DNA of 64,000 bases. It comes from Chitinophaga caeni. Lineage in GTDB: Bacteria; Bacteroidota; Bacteroidia; Chitinophagales; Chitinophagaceae. Position numbers and translations under genes: made by a program. Below the pieces are notes generated by a model that searched no databases, was not told the DNA's origin, and was given only the letters and a program-made list of their open reading frames with translations. The stretch's first letter is position 1; the number at the start of each line of letters is the position of its first letter. The DNA lies in NCBI RefSeq assembly GCF_002557795.1, contig NZ_CP023777.1, positions 3,605,001 to 3,669,000 of the forward strand, written 5' to 3'. Positions 15,010-30,000 of this stretch are shown here, one piece after another.

Positions 15010-18000
15010 ATGAGAAAATTTTTACGATTCCTATCCCTGATCCTTGTGTCCTTCGCAATGAAAGGATACGCGCAAACTCCTAGTTTTTCCGCGCCTACGA
15101 CCATATGTAAGGATAGTTATGCATCTATGCACGGTTTCTTTACCGGGAACCAAAGCCCTTCCAGCTATAGATGGACGATCACTGCCCCATCGGGATCCAC
15201 TACGGTGAACTACAGGTACGGCGACCAGAATAGCGAATCCATAACGGTTGATCTGACAGAAGTCGGAACATATAAGGTTGAACTGAGATTGCGCTACAGT
15301 GGTAATAATTATTACAAGACGAAATACATAACCGTCGAAGATTGCACGATTGAATCCTGTCTGGGTAGCTTCGTGAGTGATAAAAACTTCAAGGAAACTT
15401 TTGGAACCTTCGCCAGTGGCGAAGGTCGTCGTTCTTTAGACCCTACCATAATTAGCTATAACTATAACCAGTATGGCGACCTGGCTGATAACGATTACTC
15501 CATTTATTATAATACTAGAACAGGTGGTCGCCCTGAATGGGTAAACTCTGGTGACCATACCGGTGACACCCGCGGTGGTATGTTGATTGCCAACTCAAGT
15601 TATGATCCGCGTATGTTTTACACCCGCCGCGTTGACGGACTTTGTCCTGGCGCGGTTTATAACTTTACTGCCTGGTTCATGAACTTGAACCCATTGGAAG
15701 TGTTTGAAGGAACTTGTGAAAAGGATTACAAATACGCCGGGGTAACTTTTATTATCCGCAACGCTGCCAACGGTGCAGAGATCAAACGGTTTAATACCTA
15801 TGATGTTTCGATGGATCTCAGTGGTCCCGACTGGCAACAGTACGGGGGGAGTATCCGGCTTCAGCCGGGACAAGAGAGCTTGATCCTCGAAGTGGTCAAT
15901 AATAATCCGGGTGGATGTGGTAACGATATCGCGATTGACGATATCGCTTTCGAGTATTGTGCCCCCAAGATTTATTCTTATATCGATGGCTTGAGCTACG
16001 ATAAAGATGCGATTTGCCAAGGCGCCCCGATTACCCTGACTTCTGAAATTGAACCGATCAACTATTTCTTAGACCCTGTATACTACTGGGAAACGTCTAC
16101 TAACGGTACCACTTGGACACCCGTTAGCGGCGCAGGCTATACAGGCACGAATACACCTACATTAGACATTTCGGCCGGGGTACTCAACAGCGTAGGCACT
16201 TACTATTTCCGCTTGATGGTAAATGAAGATGGTAATAGTAATGCCTGCTACACCCCGTCCAATATGGTGACGCTTACCATTTTAGCGAAACCGCAAATCA
16301 CGGTTACGGAGCCCGTCATTTGTGAAGGCAACTCGACGATTCTAACGGTGAACCCGACGAATTACGATAGTTATTCTTTCACGGGCCCCGACATAACCTA
16401 CATCCCCGGCGTAGATTACCAGGTAAGTGTCAAACCCCCGGTTTCTTCTTCGTACAGTGTGACTGCCGTTGCCAACTATGGTAATGGCAAAAGTTGTTCT
16501 GAGACGGTATCAGCAAATATCCAGGTGGATAAAAAGCCCGTGGTAGACCTAGGGCCAGATTTGGATGTCTGTTCCGGTACCCCGATTACCCTGGATGCGG
16601 GCGATCAGAGCGGTTATGGTATTAACTGGACCTGGAGCGGAACTAGCTCCGGATCTGTAAGCGGGGGAGAAACCTTTACCCGCACATTTGCCCCGGGTAG
16701 TTATAACGTGAATGTTTTGGTTACAAATGGAACTTGTTCTACTGCTGATCAAGTCGCGGTAAATGTAAGCCCCGCCCCTACTGCTAATGCATTGCCTACC
16801 GGGACCCTCTGCGTTAATTACGCTTTGTTAAGAGCGGTTGCCGTGGCGGCGCCGAATGTTGGAACTTGGTCAATCGTAGGTAATGATTACGGTGCCGTTT
16901 TATCTCCAGCATCATTGCCTAACCAACAAAACATAAGCAACTTACCCCCGGATCAACCGGTGGTAGTCCGTTGGTCGGTTACAAATCCAAATTACCCGGA
17001 TTGTTCTGCTTTTAAAGATATCACCGTACTGTATAATGCGCCTCCGGGCCCTGCTGAGGCGGGCACGGCGCAAATTCAGTGTGGCTCCCGAACCTTTACG
17101 ATGAATGCGGACCCGATAGATGTAAACGACATCGGTACATGGACAACGGGAACTTCTGGCGTTACCATCGCCAGTATTAATGATCCGAATACCACGGTTA
17201 CATTAGCACCCGGGGTAAATGCAGCCACGCTTACTTGGACGGTAAGAAATAATAATAACTCCTGCGGATCTGTTTCAGATAACGTATCTCTTAGCATTCA
17301 AACGGCTCCAACCCTAGTTGTAGGAAGTGTTAGCGCGGTATGTATCGGTTCTGGCGGTACTACGGCATTAATTCCTTTCGTTGCAACAGGTAGCCCAACA
17401 TTATATGATCTACAAGCTACGGGTGCTAACCCGATGCCTGGTTTCACCGACTTGGCAGATCAACCGATGGTTGCCAGCCCGCTTAGCATGGCTATACCGG
17501 CAGGTACCCCCGCGGGAACTTACACCTTTACTATGACCGTTAAAAATGCAAACCCGGGATGTTCCGGCTCAGCTAATTTCACGGTAACGGTATCGGAAAG
17601 ATCTTCAACACCGATCATTGCTGCTCCCCCTGCTTCTATTTGTGAAGGCAACTCCGTGACTTTAAATGTTAGCGGTACGCTGGGAACAAGCGCTCAATGG
17701 GTGTGGTATGAAGGTGGTTGCGGTGTAGGAACCGCTATCGGTTCCGGTAGTTCGATAACTGTTACACCATCTGCAACTACAACTTACTATGTACGTTCTG
17801 AGAGTACAGGCGCTTGTGCCAATGATATTTGTACCAGTGTAACGGTGAATGTGGATGAAATGCCGGCAACCGTTTCAGCAGGCGCTGATCAAGAAAATTG
17901 TGATGATGCAACATTCACGATGAACGCAACCCCGGCCAGCGCGGGTACAGGTACCTGGACAATCGTCTCCGGTACGGCGACTATTGCTGATATCAATGAT

Positions 18001-21000
18001 CCTGCAACCGAAGTGACAGTTGCAGCCGGTAATACGGTAGTTTTAAGTTGGCAGGTTACCAATGGTACTTGTGCTTCCAACATTAGTAATGTTACCTTGA
18101 TCAACCGGGAATCATTAACAGGTAATTCCATCGGTTCGAATCAAAATATTTGCGAAGGTGATGCTGTTGCCGAAATAACCGGCACCGTGCCTTCCGGTGG
18201 TGACGGTACATATACCTACACTTGGGAAATGAGTACCACGGGCGCTTCCGGGCCATTTACCCCGATCGCAAGTGCAAATGGTCAAAATTATGATCCGGGT
18301 ACGATCACCCAAAATACCTGGTTCCGCAGGACGGTTACTTCCGGGGAGTGTACCAGTACCAGCAACGTGGTTGCCATCACGATTTATACCGGCAGCCCTG
18401 AAACAGCCACTGTTCTGTGGCCGCAAGATGCAGAATGTGATCCGGGAACTGATTACACTACCCTCTTCGGAAACCCGGTATTTACCCATCCTGATGGTGT
18501 GCCGTTTACAGTTGACCACCAGGACGTAACGGTACCTTTCGGTTGTGGCATACAAATTACCCGCACCTGGACTGCTACGGATGATTGCGGTAAAACCGGA
18601 ACCATTTCCCAAACAATCACTGTTAGGGATACACGTAAACCTACATTTAGTAATGTTCCCGCAGATGTAACGATTTCTTGCGAGGAAACCATTCCAGCTA
18701 TAGAAACGCCTACGGTAACGGATGAATGTACTACTGGTATCATTCCTGTATTTACTTCTTATATAATTGATGGAACGGAAGGTTGTGCTAATGATTATAC
18801 TTTAGTTAGGGTATGGACTGCAACAGATGCATGTAATAATACGGATTCTGTTCGCCAGGTGATAACGATCACGGACAATAAGTTGCCCGTATTTGTAAAC
18901 CCTCCTGCCGCCTACATCGAGGTAGAGTGCGATGCCGTTCCGGCTGTTCCTACTTTAACAGCTACGGATAACTGTGGTACCCCCGATGTTCAATATATGG
19001 GACAATCTACCACGGGCGATGCATGCAATACAACTATTACCCGCACTTGGAAAGCAACAGATGCTTGCGGTAATGCCGAATTATTTGTTCAAACAATCGT
19101 GGTGAAGGATGAAACGGCGCCGGAATTTACATTCGTTCCTGCCGATGTCACCGTTCCTTGTGGCACGGTTGTGCCGGTTGGTAACCCCACGGCGGTGGAT
19201 GCCTGCGGAACGGCGCATATTTCATTTGACGGGGATACCCGCGTAGATGGGTCTTGCCCGAATTCATACGAGATACACCGTAAATGGATCGTGGTTGATG
19301 ATTGTAATAATGAAAGGGAAGCTATCCAGGTGATCACCTTTGTTGATGATGTGGCCCCGGTGTTTGATAACGCCCCTGCCGATGCAACTTATAATTGCGA
19401 TGATGTTATTCCAAATAATACCGTTACCGCATCTGATAACTGTGGAACGGCAGTTGTTTCCTTGATTTCAAACAATACGATTCCCGGTGCTTGCCCCGGT
19501 TCCTACCAAATAGTTCGAACATGGGAAGCTGAAGACCAATGCGGAAATACAGCGACACATACGCAAACGATAACGGTAGAAGACAATGTTGCTCCTGTGA
19601 TCCAGGCTAAACCTGCCGACATCACGGTGGAGTGTAGCGCAATCCCTGCTGTACCAACCTTGACTGCTACTGATAACTGTGATGCGGATGTGCCGGTACA
19701 ATTAGTAAGTGAAACCACATCCGGCAGCGGTTGTAGTTATACTATCACAAGGGTTTGGAGAGCTACTGATGATTGTGGCAATTTTGATGAACATACGCAA
19801 GTTATTACTGTTGAAGATCATACAGCCCCGGTATTTGTAACGACACCTACTGCGATGTTAACGGTGGAATGTGATAATATTCCTGCGAGAGTATTATTAG
19901 ATGCTACGGATAATTGTGATACAGATGTAGAGGTGACTTTAGCAGATGATCTGATTACACCGGGTTCTTGTCCCGGTAATTATAATATTACCCGCACTTG
20001 GACCGCTACTGATGATTGCGGTAACTCGATCACTTTCTCGCAAATTATTACCGTTAATGATAACACTCCCCCGGTATTCGTTACTGTGCCTGACGATGTA
20101 ACGGTAGAATGCGATGAAGTAGTTCCTGTAGAATTACCAACGGTTCAGGATGCTTGTACGGGCGCTACAGTTTCACATGTCGGTGATTTTGATGATCCTG
20201 CTAACCCTGCTACTTGCGTGGGTTCCAGGAATGTAATACGCAGATTCAGGGCTGTTGATGAATGCGGCAACGAAGCCATTTACGATCAAAAAATTACTAT
20301 TGAAGATCATACGGCGCCAACAATCCCGAATTTCCCTGCCGATATCACGGTAGAATGCGATAACATCCCCGCCGTACCGACCTTGACGGCTACGGATATT
20401 TGCGATCCCGCACCGACCATCTCGCCCGTAAACGAGGTGAGCGAACCGGTATCTTGCTCTTACAAGATCACGCGTACCTGGACGGTAACGGACGCCTGCG
20501 GCAATACGCAGGACTTTACGCAAACGATCACGGTGGAAGACCATACCGCGCCGGTAATCACCAACGTACCCGCCGGTGTAACGGTGAACTGCGACGAGAT
20601 CCCCGCGCGCGTGGATCCCTTATTCACGGATAATTGCGACGCGGCGCCGGTAATGGTGTACGATACGGCGATCACCGCGACCAACGACGGTTGCGCAAAC
20701 AGCTACACGATCACGCGTACCTGGACGGTAACGGATGCCTGCGGCAACTCCGGCAGCCGTAGCCAGGTAATTAACATAATAGATACGAAAGCGCCCGTGT
20801 TCACGGTCACCCCACCGGCCACCCTGGACGTGCAGTGCGATGCCGTTCCAAGTGCAAGCTCGGCGGTACTGGAGGCCACGGATAATTGCGGCACCGCGCC
20901 GGTAACGATCCGCTACGTTGGCGAGGTAATCAGCAACCAGGACCCTGCCTGCCCCGGCAAGTACACGATCACGCGTACCTGGGAAGCGGAAGACGAGTGC

Positions 21001-24000
21001 GGCAACGTGCAGCAGTTCGTGCAGGTGATCCATGTGAGCGATGATACTGCCCCGGCCTTCGATAATGCCCCAGCCGATATCACGGTGGATTGCGATAACA
21101 TCCCGGCCGCCCCCGTAGTAACGGCAACAGACAACTGCGGCGCTGCCACGGTAGCTCCTGTTGACGAGCAACGCGTAGACGGAAGCTGCGATTATACCTA
21201 CACGCTGGTACGTACCTGGACGGCGCGCGATGCCTGCGGTAACGAGGCCACGCACGTGCAGCGCATCGAGGTGCAGGATAACACGGCGCCCGTGTTCAGC
21301 AACGAACCTGCTAACGTGACGGTAGATTGCGATAACATCCCGGCGGTACCGGCGGTAACGATCACCGATAACTGCGACCCTGCCCCTGTGCTTGATTTTG
21401 ACGAGACCGAAACGGCGGGCACCTGCCCGGTGGTGAGAATCATCACGCGCACCTGGACGGCCACGGATGCTTGCGGTAATACGAATACGCATACGCAGGT
21501 AATCACGGTGGAAGACCACACGGCCCCAACAATCCCGAATTTCCCAGCCGATATCACGGTAGAATGCGATAACATCCCCGCCGTACCAACCTTGACGTCT
21601 ACGGATATTTGCGATCCCGCACCGACCATCTCGCCCGTAAACGAGGTGAGCGAACCGGTATCTTGCTCTTACAAGATCACGCGTACCTGGACGGTAACGG
21701 ACGCCTGCGGCAATACGCAGGACTTCACGCAAACGATCACGGTGGAAGACCATACCGCGCCGGTAATCACCAACGTACCCGCCGGTGTAACGGTGAACTG
21801 CGACGAGATCCCCGCGCGCGTGGATCCCTTATTCACGGATAATTGCGACGCGGCGCCCGTAATGGTGTACGATACGGCGATCACCGCGACCAACGACGGT
21901 TGCGCAAACAGCTACACGATCACGCGTACCTGGACGGTAACGGATGCCTGCGGCAACTCCGGCAGCCGTAGCCAGGTAATTAACATAATAGATACGAAAG
22001 CGCCCGTGTTCACGGTCACCCCACCGGCCACCCTGGACGTGCAGTGCGATGCCGTTCCAAGTGCAAGCTCGGCGGTACTGGAGGCCACGGATAATTGCGG
22101 CACCGCGCCGGTAACGATCCGCTACGTTGGCGAGGTGATCAGCAACCAGGACCCTACCTGCCCCGGCAAGTACACGATCACGCGTACCTGGGAAGCGGAA
22201 GACGAGTGCGGCAACGTGCAGCAGTTCGTGCAGGTGATCCATGTGAGCGATGATACTGCCCCGGCCTTCGATAATGCCCCAGCCGATATCACGGTGGATT
22301 GTGATAACATCCCGGTAGCTCCCGTAGTAACGGCAACGGACAACTGCGGCGCTGCCACGGTAGCTCCAGTTGACGAGCAACGCATTGACGGAAGCTGCGA
22401 TTATACCTACACGCTGGTACGTACCTGGACGGCGCGCGATGCCTGCGGTAACGAGGCCACGCACGTGCAGCGCATCGAGGTGCAGGATAACACGGCGCCC
22501 GTGTTCAGCAACGAACCTGCTAACGTGACGGTAGATTGCGATAACATCCCGGCGGTACCGGTGGTAATGATCACCGATAACTGCGACCCTGCCCCTGTGC
22601 TTGATTTTGACGAGACCGAAACGGCGGGCACCTGCCCGGTGGTGAGAATCATCACGCGCACCTGGACGGCCACGGATGCTTGCGGTAATACGAATACGCA
22701 TACGCAGGTAATCACGGTGGAAGACCACACGGCCCCAACAATCCCGAATTTCCCTGCCGATATCACGGTAGAATGCGATAACATCCCCGCCGTACCGACC
22801 TTGACGGCTACGGATATTTGCGATCCCGCACCGACCATCTCGCCCGTAAACGAGGTGAGCGAACCGGTATCTTGCTCTTACAAGATCACGCGTACCTGGA
22901 CGGTAACGGACGCCTGCGGTAACACGCAGGACTTCACGCAAACGATCACGGTGGAAGACCATACCGCGCCGGTAATCACCAACGTACCCGCCGGTGTAAC
23001 GGTGAACTGCGACGAGATCCCCGCGCGCGTGGATCCCTTATTCACGGATAATTGCGACGCGGCGCCCGTAATGGTGTACGATACGGCGATCACCGCGACC
23101 AACGACGGTTGCGCAAACAGCTACACGATCACGCGTACCTGGACGGTAACGGATGCCTGCGGCAACTCCGGCAGCCGTAGCCAGGTAATTAACATAATAG
23201 ATACGAAAGCGCCCGTGTTCACGGTCACCCCACCGGCCACCCTGGACGTGCAGTGCGATGCCGTTCCAAGTGCAAGCTCGGTGGTACTGGAGGCCACGGA
23301 TAATTGCGGCACCGCGCCGGTAACGATCCGCTACGTTGGCGAGGTAATCAGCAACCAGGACCCTACCTGCCCCGGCAAGTACACGATCACCCGTACCTGG
23401 GAAGCGGAAGACGAGTGCGGCAACGTGCAGCAGTTCGTGCAGGTGATCCATGTGAGCGATGATACTGCCCCGGCCTTCGATAATGCCCCAGCCGATATCA
23501 CGGTGGATTGTGATAACATCCCGGTAGCCCCCGTAGTAACGGCAACAGACAACTGCGGCGCTGCCACGGTAGCCCCAGTTGACGAGCAACGCATTGACGG
23601 AAGCTGCGATTATACCTACACGCTGGTACGTACCTGGACGGCGCGCGATGCCTGCGGTAACGAGGCCACGCACGTGCAGCGCATCGAGGTGCAGGATAAC
23701 ACGGCGCCCGAGTTCAGCAACGAACCTGCTAACGTGACGGTAGATTGCGATAACATCCCGGCGGTACCGGCGGTAACGATCACCGATAACTGCGACCCTG
23801 CCCCTGTGCTTGATTTTGACGAGACCGAAACGGCGGGCACCTGCCCGGTGGTGAGAATCATCACGCGCACCTGGACGGCCACGGATGCTTGCGGTAATAC
23901 GAATACGCATACCCAGGTAATCACGGTGGAAGACCACACGGCCCCGACAATCCCGAATTTTCCAGCCGATATCACGGTAGAATGCGATAATATCCCCGCC

Positions 24001-27000
24001 GTACCGACCTTGACGGCTACGGATATTTGCGATCCCGCACCGACCATCTCGCCCGTAAATGAAGTACGCGAAACAGAATCTTGTGCTTACAGGATCTTCC
24101 GTACCTGGACGGTAACGGACGCCTGCGGTAATACGCAAGACTTCACGCAAACGATCACGGTGAGAGATCAAACCGCACCGGTATTTACAAATGTTCCGGC
24201 GGATGTAACAGTAGAATGCGATCAAATTCCTGCTAGGATTGACCCGGTAATCACCGATAATTGTGATGCCAACCCTGTTGTAACTTATGATACTTCGTTT
24301 GTTACAAGTGGTTGCCAAATAATCATTACCCGCAGGTGGCAAGCCACGGACAAATGCGGTAACAACGATGCCGTTGAGCAAGTAATTACTGTTGTTGATA
24401 ATACCGCTCCTAGCTTCCCTACTCCATTCCCAGAATTAACGGTTGAATGCGACGAAATTCCTGCTAGGGTTAACCCGGTTGCAACAGATAATTGCGGTGC
24501 TATTCCAAGTGTAAACTTCCTCGGTGAGGAAATCACCAATAAAACTTGTGAGCATAATTACACGATTACCCGTCGTTGGGAAGCAGTTGATGAATGTGAT
24601 AATGGGGCAACGATTGAGCAGGTAATTCACGTGGTAGATAATTCTATCCCGACATTTGATAATGCTCCTGCTGATATTACGATCGAGTGCGGCCCGTTAC
24701 CAGCGGTACCTGTTGTTACAGCTAGTGACCGTTGTGACCCACCAACTGTAACTTATCTCGGTGAAACTGAAATTTCCAGGACTTGTGATTATAACTATGT
24801 TGTAGAACGCAAATGGAGCGCTGTCGATGATTGTGGCAACGAGATTATCCATACACAAAGAATCACCGTGGAAGATCATACGGCCCCGGTATTGTCCGGC
24901 TTGCCTATAGATCAAACGGTATCTTGTGACAATATCCCTGCTGTGCCTGTTGTTACAGCGAATGATGCCTGTGCCGGGGTACTGGATGTTGATTTCTCTG
25001 AACATAGGGAGAACCAAACATGTGCCAATGGCTACACGCTTGTTAGAACCTGGAGAGCGGAAGACCCATGTGGTAACGTGGTAGAAGAAACCCGCCGCAT
25101 AACCGTGGTAGACAATATTGCCCCGGTATTCTCAAACGTTCCGGCAAACGTCACTGTATCTTGCGATAATATCCCTGCTGTACAAACTCCAACAGTGACG
25201 GATAATTGCTCGGTTAATATCGTTCCGGTGTTCAATGAAAATAGAATCGACGGAAGCTGCCCGAACACGTATACGATCGTTCGTACTTGGACTGCTACGG
25301 ATGAATGCGGTAATTCTGCTACTGCAACACAAACCATCGAAGTAGAAGACACCGAAGCTCCTGTATTTGATCCTGCCACGCCGGTTGATTTATATGGAAC
25401 TTGCGATAACATCCCTGCTCCTGTAACACCGGTAGCGACAGATAATTGTTCTGCCGCGGTGAGCATAGATTTATTTGAATACATTCAGAATCCTAGAACC
25501 TGTCCTGGTACTTACGTTATCGTGAGGGAGTGGACGGCCACGGATGAATGTAACCTTCAAACTGTATTCACGCAATACGTACATATCTCCGATACCGAGG
25601 CTCCCGAATTTATTTTCGTGCCAACTAATATTACATTGAATTGTGGTGATGCCATGCCGCCATTCGTAGATGCGGTGGCTACTGATAAATGCTCTATCGT
25701 AAGCTTATCTTACGAAGATCAAAGAGTTGATAGTTGCGGTGGTTCATATAAAATCATTCGTACTTGGACTGCCAAGGATGCTTGTGATAATGAATCTACC
25801 GCTACGCAAACGATCCGTTTCATCGATAATAAACCGCCGGTAATCACAGGAGTACCTGCGGATGCCATCGTGAATTGCGATGCTATCCCGGCTAAACCAA
25901 CCGTTTATATCGTGGATGAATGTAGCGGTTATACTGACAGTTATGATGAACGTCGAGAAGGTGATGACTGCGGTTATAAACTGATCCGTACTTGGACTGC
26001 TACCGATGATTGCGGTAACGTGGCAACTAAATCTTACACCTTGTTCGTGCAGGATACTTCCCGCCCGGTAATCGTTGGTGTAACTGCCGATGTGAACACT
26101 TCTTGTGATAACATCCCGGTACCGCCAACGCCTACGGTTACAGATAATTGTGATACGGATGTGGAAATTCAATTCACGCAAGTTAGGGTGAACGGAAGCT
26201 GTAGCGGAACATATGATTTGATCCGCACCTGGATTGCTACCGATGATTGTAACAATAAGGATACGGCTATTCAAAGGGTACATGTTACCGATGTGGTAGC
26301 GCCGGTATTCGATAATGCGCCGGCTGATGTAAATGTTACCTGCGAAAGTATCCCGGATGGTTCCGGCGTTACGGCAACAGATAATTGCAGCCTTGCCACT
26401 ACGGTGACATTCACGGATGTGAAGAAAGATGAATTGTGCTTAGGCACTTACACGATAGAAAGAACGTACCAAGCTGTAGATTCTTGCGGAAATGTAGCTA
26501 CACATGTCCAGGAGATATTTGTTAGGGACGATGTTGCTCCTCAATTTGTAAACTTCCCTGCGGATGTAGAAGTGAGTTGTGATGCCATCCCGGTTGCCCC
26601 GGTATTAACTGCCGTGGATAATTGCGGAACCGCCTCCGCTCCTACTATGACCGAACGTACCGAGAATCAAACTTGCACGGGTTCTTATGACCTGATCCGT
26701 ACTTGGACAACACAAGATGATTGTGGAAATTCAACCAGCAGAAGTCAAACAATTAGGGTACGTGATACAAAAGCGCCGGTAATTTCAGGTCTAGCTGTCA
26801 ATAAAACAGTAAACTGCGACCAGATTCCAGCGGTACCTGTCCTAGTTGCAACCGATAATTGCTCCCCATATACGCTAACTTATGATTCAACGATCGTTGG
26901 TTCTTCATGTAGTTATGAAATCAGGCGTGTATGGACAGCTACTGACGAGTGTGGTAATACGAGCACTAGAACGCAGATCATCAAGGTAAGAGATGTTGTG

Positions 27001-30000
27001 GCCCCGGTATTTACCAGTGCTCCGGCTAACAAAACAATTGCTTGTACGGATCCGGTTGTTCCGGATGTGCCAACCGCGGTGGATAATTGTAGTGATGTGC
27101 GTATCCAGGAAACGAGGGTCGAAGTAAAAGGTAACTGTCCTGGTAATTACAGGGTCGTTTACACCTGGGTGGCCGTGGATGAATGTGGTAACGAGTCCGA
27201 TCCTATTCAACAAACGATCACCATCCGCGATACGGAAGCCCCGATCTTTACTTCCACTCCTGTAAATGAAAAAACGGTAGACTGTGATGCAGCGAATACG
27301 ATCGATCTTCCGGTTGCAACGGATAATTGCTCCGAAGTAAAATTAGAACGTAAAACCACTAAGAGCGATGATGAAGCTTGTAACGGTCATTATACGTTAA
27401 CACACGAATGGACCGCTACGGATTCATGTGGTAATAAATCATACTTTACCCAAATCGTTCACGTAGTAGATAATACAGCACCGGTAATCTCGGGTGTTCC
27501 TGCTGATACCAGGGTAAGGTGTAACGAAATACCAAGTTTTGCAACGGTGGTTATTTCTGATAATTGTGGAACGGCTACACTGAAAGATCATAGGGAGGAT
27601 AAAATTGCCGGTAGCTGCCCGAATGAGTATGTTTTGATCCGCACTTGGATCGCTGAAGATGAATGTGGTAACATCGACAGTGCGAAACAAAGAATCGAAG
27701 TATACGATGATCTACCACCGGTATTTAGCGGTGTGCCTGCCGATATGGATTTGAGTTGCGGTGCAATAGCTCCGTTGATCAACCCGACTGCTGCCGATCA
27801 ATGTGGTACTGTTGCTATCAGCTTTAAACAAGACACCTTGAAAGGCGCTTGCCCTGGCAACTACCAAGTGATTCGCACTTGGACTGCCACGGATGCCTGT
27901 GATAATGTAGATTCAGTGAAACAGGTATTAACATATACTGACACAGAAGGCCCTGCATTCTATAACGCCCCTGCCGATAGTACCATCAGTTGCGATAGAT
28001 TAGGCGATCCCGCACAACCTACCATCATCGATGCTTGTAGCGGAGTGATGGGTATCGTATTCGATACAAGGATTGAAAATGGATCTTGTGCAAACAATTA
28101 CACGGTAGTTCGTACTTGGACTGCAACCGATAGTTGTGGTAATGTATCTCAACACGTACAAAGGTTAACAGTCGCAGACGTAACACCGCCATTATTCAGC
28201 AATGTTCCTGTTGACAGGGATGCTAGCTGTGATAATATTCCTGCGCCTACAGATCCAACCGTGGCTGATAACTGTAGCCCGCTCGCCGGAATAGAACTTT
28301 CCATGCGCGTGGATACAATTAAAGGAAGTTGCGCAAACAATTATACATTGGTTCGTACCTGGATTGCTGAAGATGAATGTGGTAATATTGATTCTGTGAA
28401 ACAAAGAATCAGGGTTACCGATCTTACCAACCCTGTTTTACACGATGTTCCTGCTGATATTACATTGAATTGCGGTGATGTTATCCCGGTTGCCAATGTT
28501 ACCGCTACGGACAATTGTGGTACAGCCGAAGTTTCCATGACAGAAGCAAGAACCCCGGGCGCTTGCGCTGGTCAATACACGGTAACCCGTACCTGGACAG
28601 CTACGGATGCCTGCGGTAATACTTCTAAAGATGACCAGGTTATAACATTCGTAGATAATGTTGCACCGGTATTCGATCAAGTACTTTCCAACAAAACGAT
28701 CGATTGTTCTGAAACACCGGCGCCTGAGCATGTAACTGCCACGGATAATTGCGGAACAGTAACGATCACGATCGATTCTACTTATAGGGCGGGTACTTGC
28801 CCAACTAATTACACGAGGGTGTACATCTATACTGCAACAGATGATTGCGGAAACGATGTTACCATGGTTCAGGAAGTAAACGTGGTAGATACACAAGCGC
28901 CGCAATTTACAGTGGTGCCAGCCAGGGTTGCAATTAGTTGCGAGGAATGGCCGTACAGCAGTACAGCAGAAGCGGTTGATAATTGCGGCAACGTCACTAT
29001 GACAAGTAAGGATACTATCATTTCACGCACTTGTACAAACAGTTTCGTGGTAAGACGTACATGGACAGCCATAGATGAATGCGGAAATACCAGCACAGCG
29101 ACACAAGAAATTGAAGTAACCGATAACACGGCTCCTGTTTTACAGGGTGTGCCGGCCGATATAGATGTGAATTGTGACCAAGTTCCGGTTCCGGCCAGCG
29201 TTACTGCAACCGATGCTTGTGGAACCGCTACCGTTACTTACAACGAGGTGGTGTCTTACGAGTCATGCCCTGTATTGAGGGTATATACAAGGACTTGGAC
29301 AGCCACCGACGAATGTGGTAATTCAACTACTGCTAGCCAAATTATCAGGGTAATCGACAATCAAGCCCCTACTTTCAGCAATATTCCTGCTGATCAGACG
29401 GTAAGTTGCGATAACATTCCACCGATGGTGGCGCCAATAGCAGTAGATCTTTGTACCAATGTTACGATGACAAGCCGCGTAGATACTACCAGCAAATCTT
29501 GTAAACATACTTATGAATTGACACGCACTTGGATTGCCACAGATTCTTGCGGTAATATGGATTCCGTGAAACAAGTGATCCGTGTTCAGGATACGGAAGC
29601 GCCTAGGTTCTTATCCGCGACACCTGCTAATATCACGGTAGATTGCGAAAATATCCCGGCGCCGGCTAATATGGTGGCTATCGATAATTGCTCCGCAACA
29701 CCGGATATTATTGTTGAAGTGAAAGATGTTATTGAAACGATCCCGGGTGCTTGCGCCGGTAATTATGTCATCAAGCGCACTTGGACAGCAACGGATGAAT
29801 GTGGTAACGCGTTCAGTGTAACCCAGGAAATTACCGTACAGGATAATTCCGCCCCGACATTTACACTCGGCGCACCGGCAAACATTACCGTTGAATGTGA
29901 TGCAGTGCCTGCTATGCCTACTACCCTGCCCGTTAGCGATAACTGTAATCCTACAGGTCTAAACATCAAGGTAGAAGCTAAGGAAGAACGTGTTGACATC

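Noticed and set aside
20620-24381. Long minus-strand frames (377-447 codons) opposite the giant gene
   Set aside because: They are shadows produced by the codon pattern of the HYR modules, recur at the 1209-bp repeat spacing, and their peptides (RYRPGTRDRV-type) match no known family.
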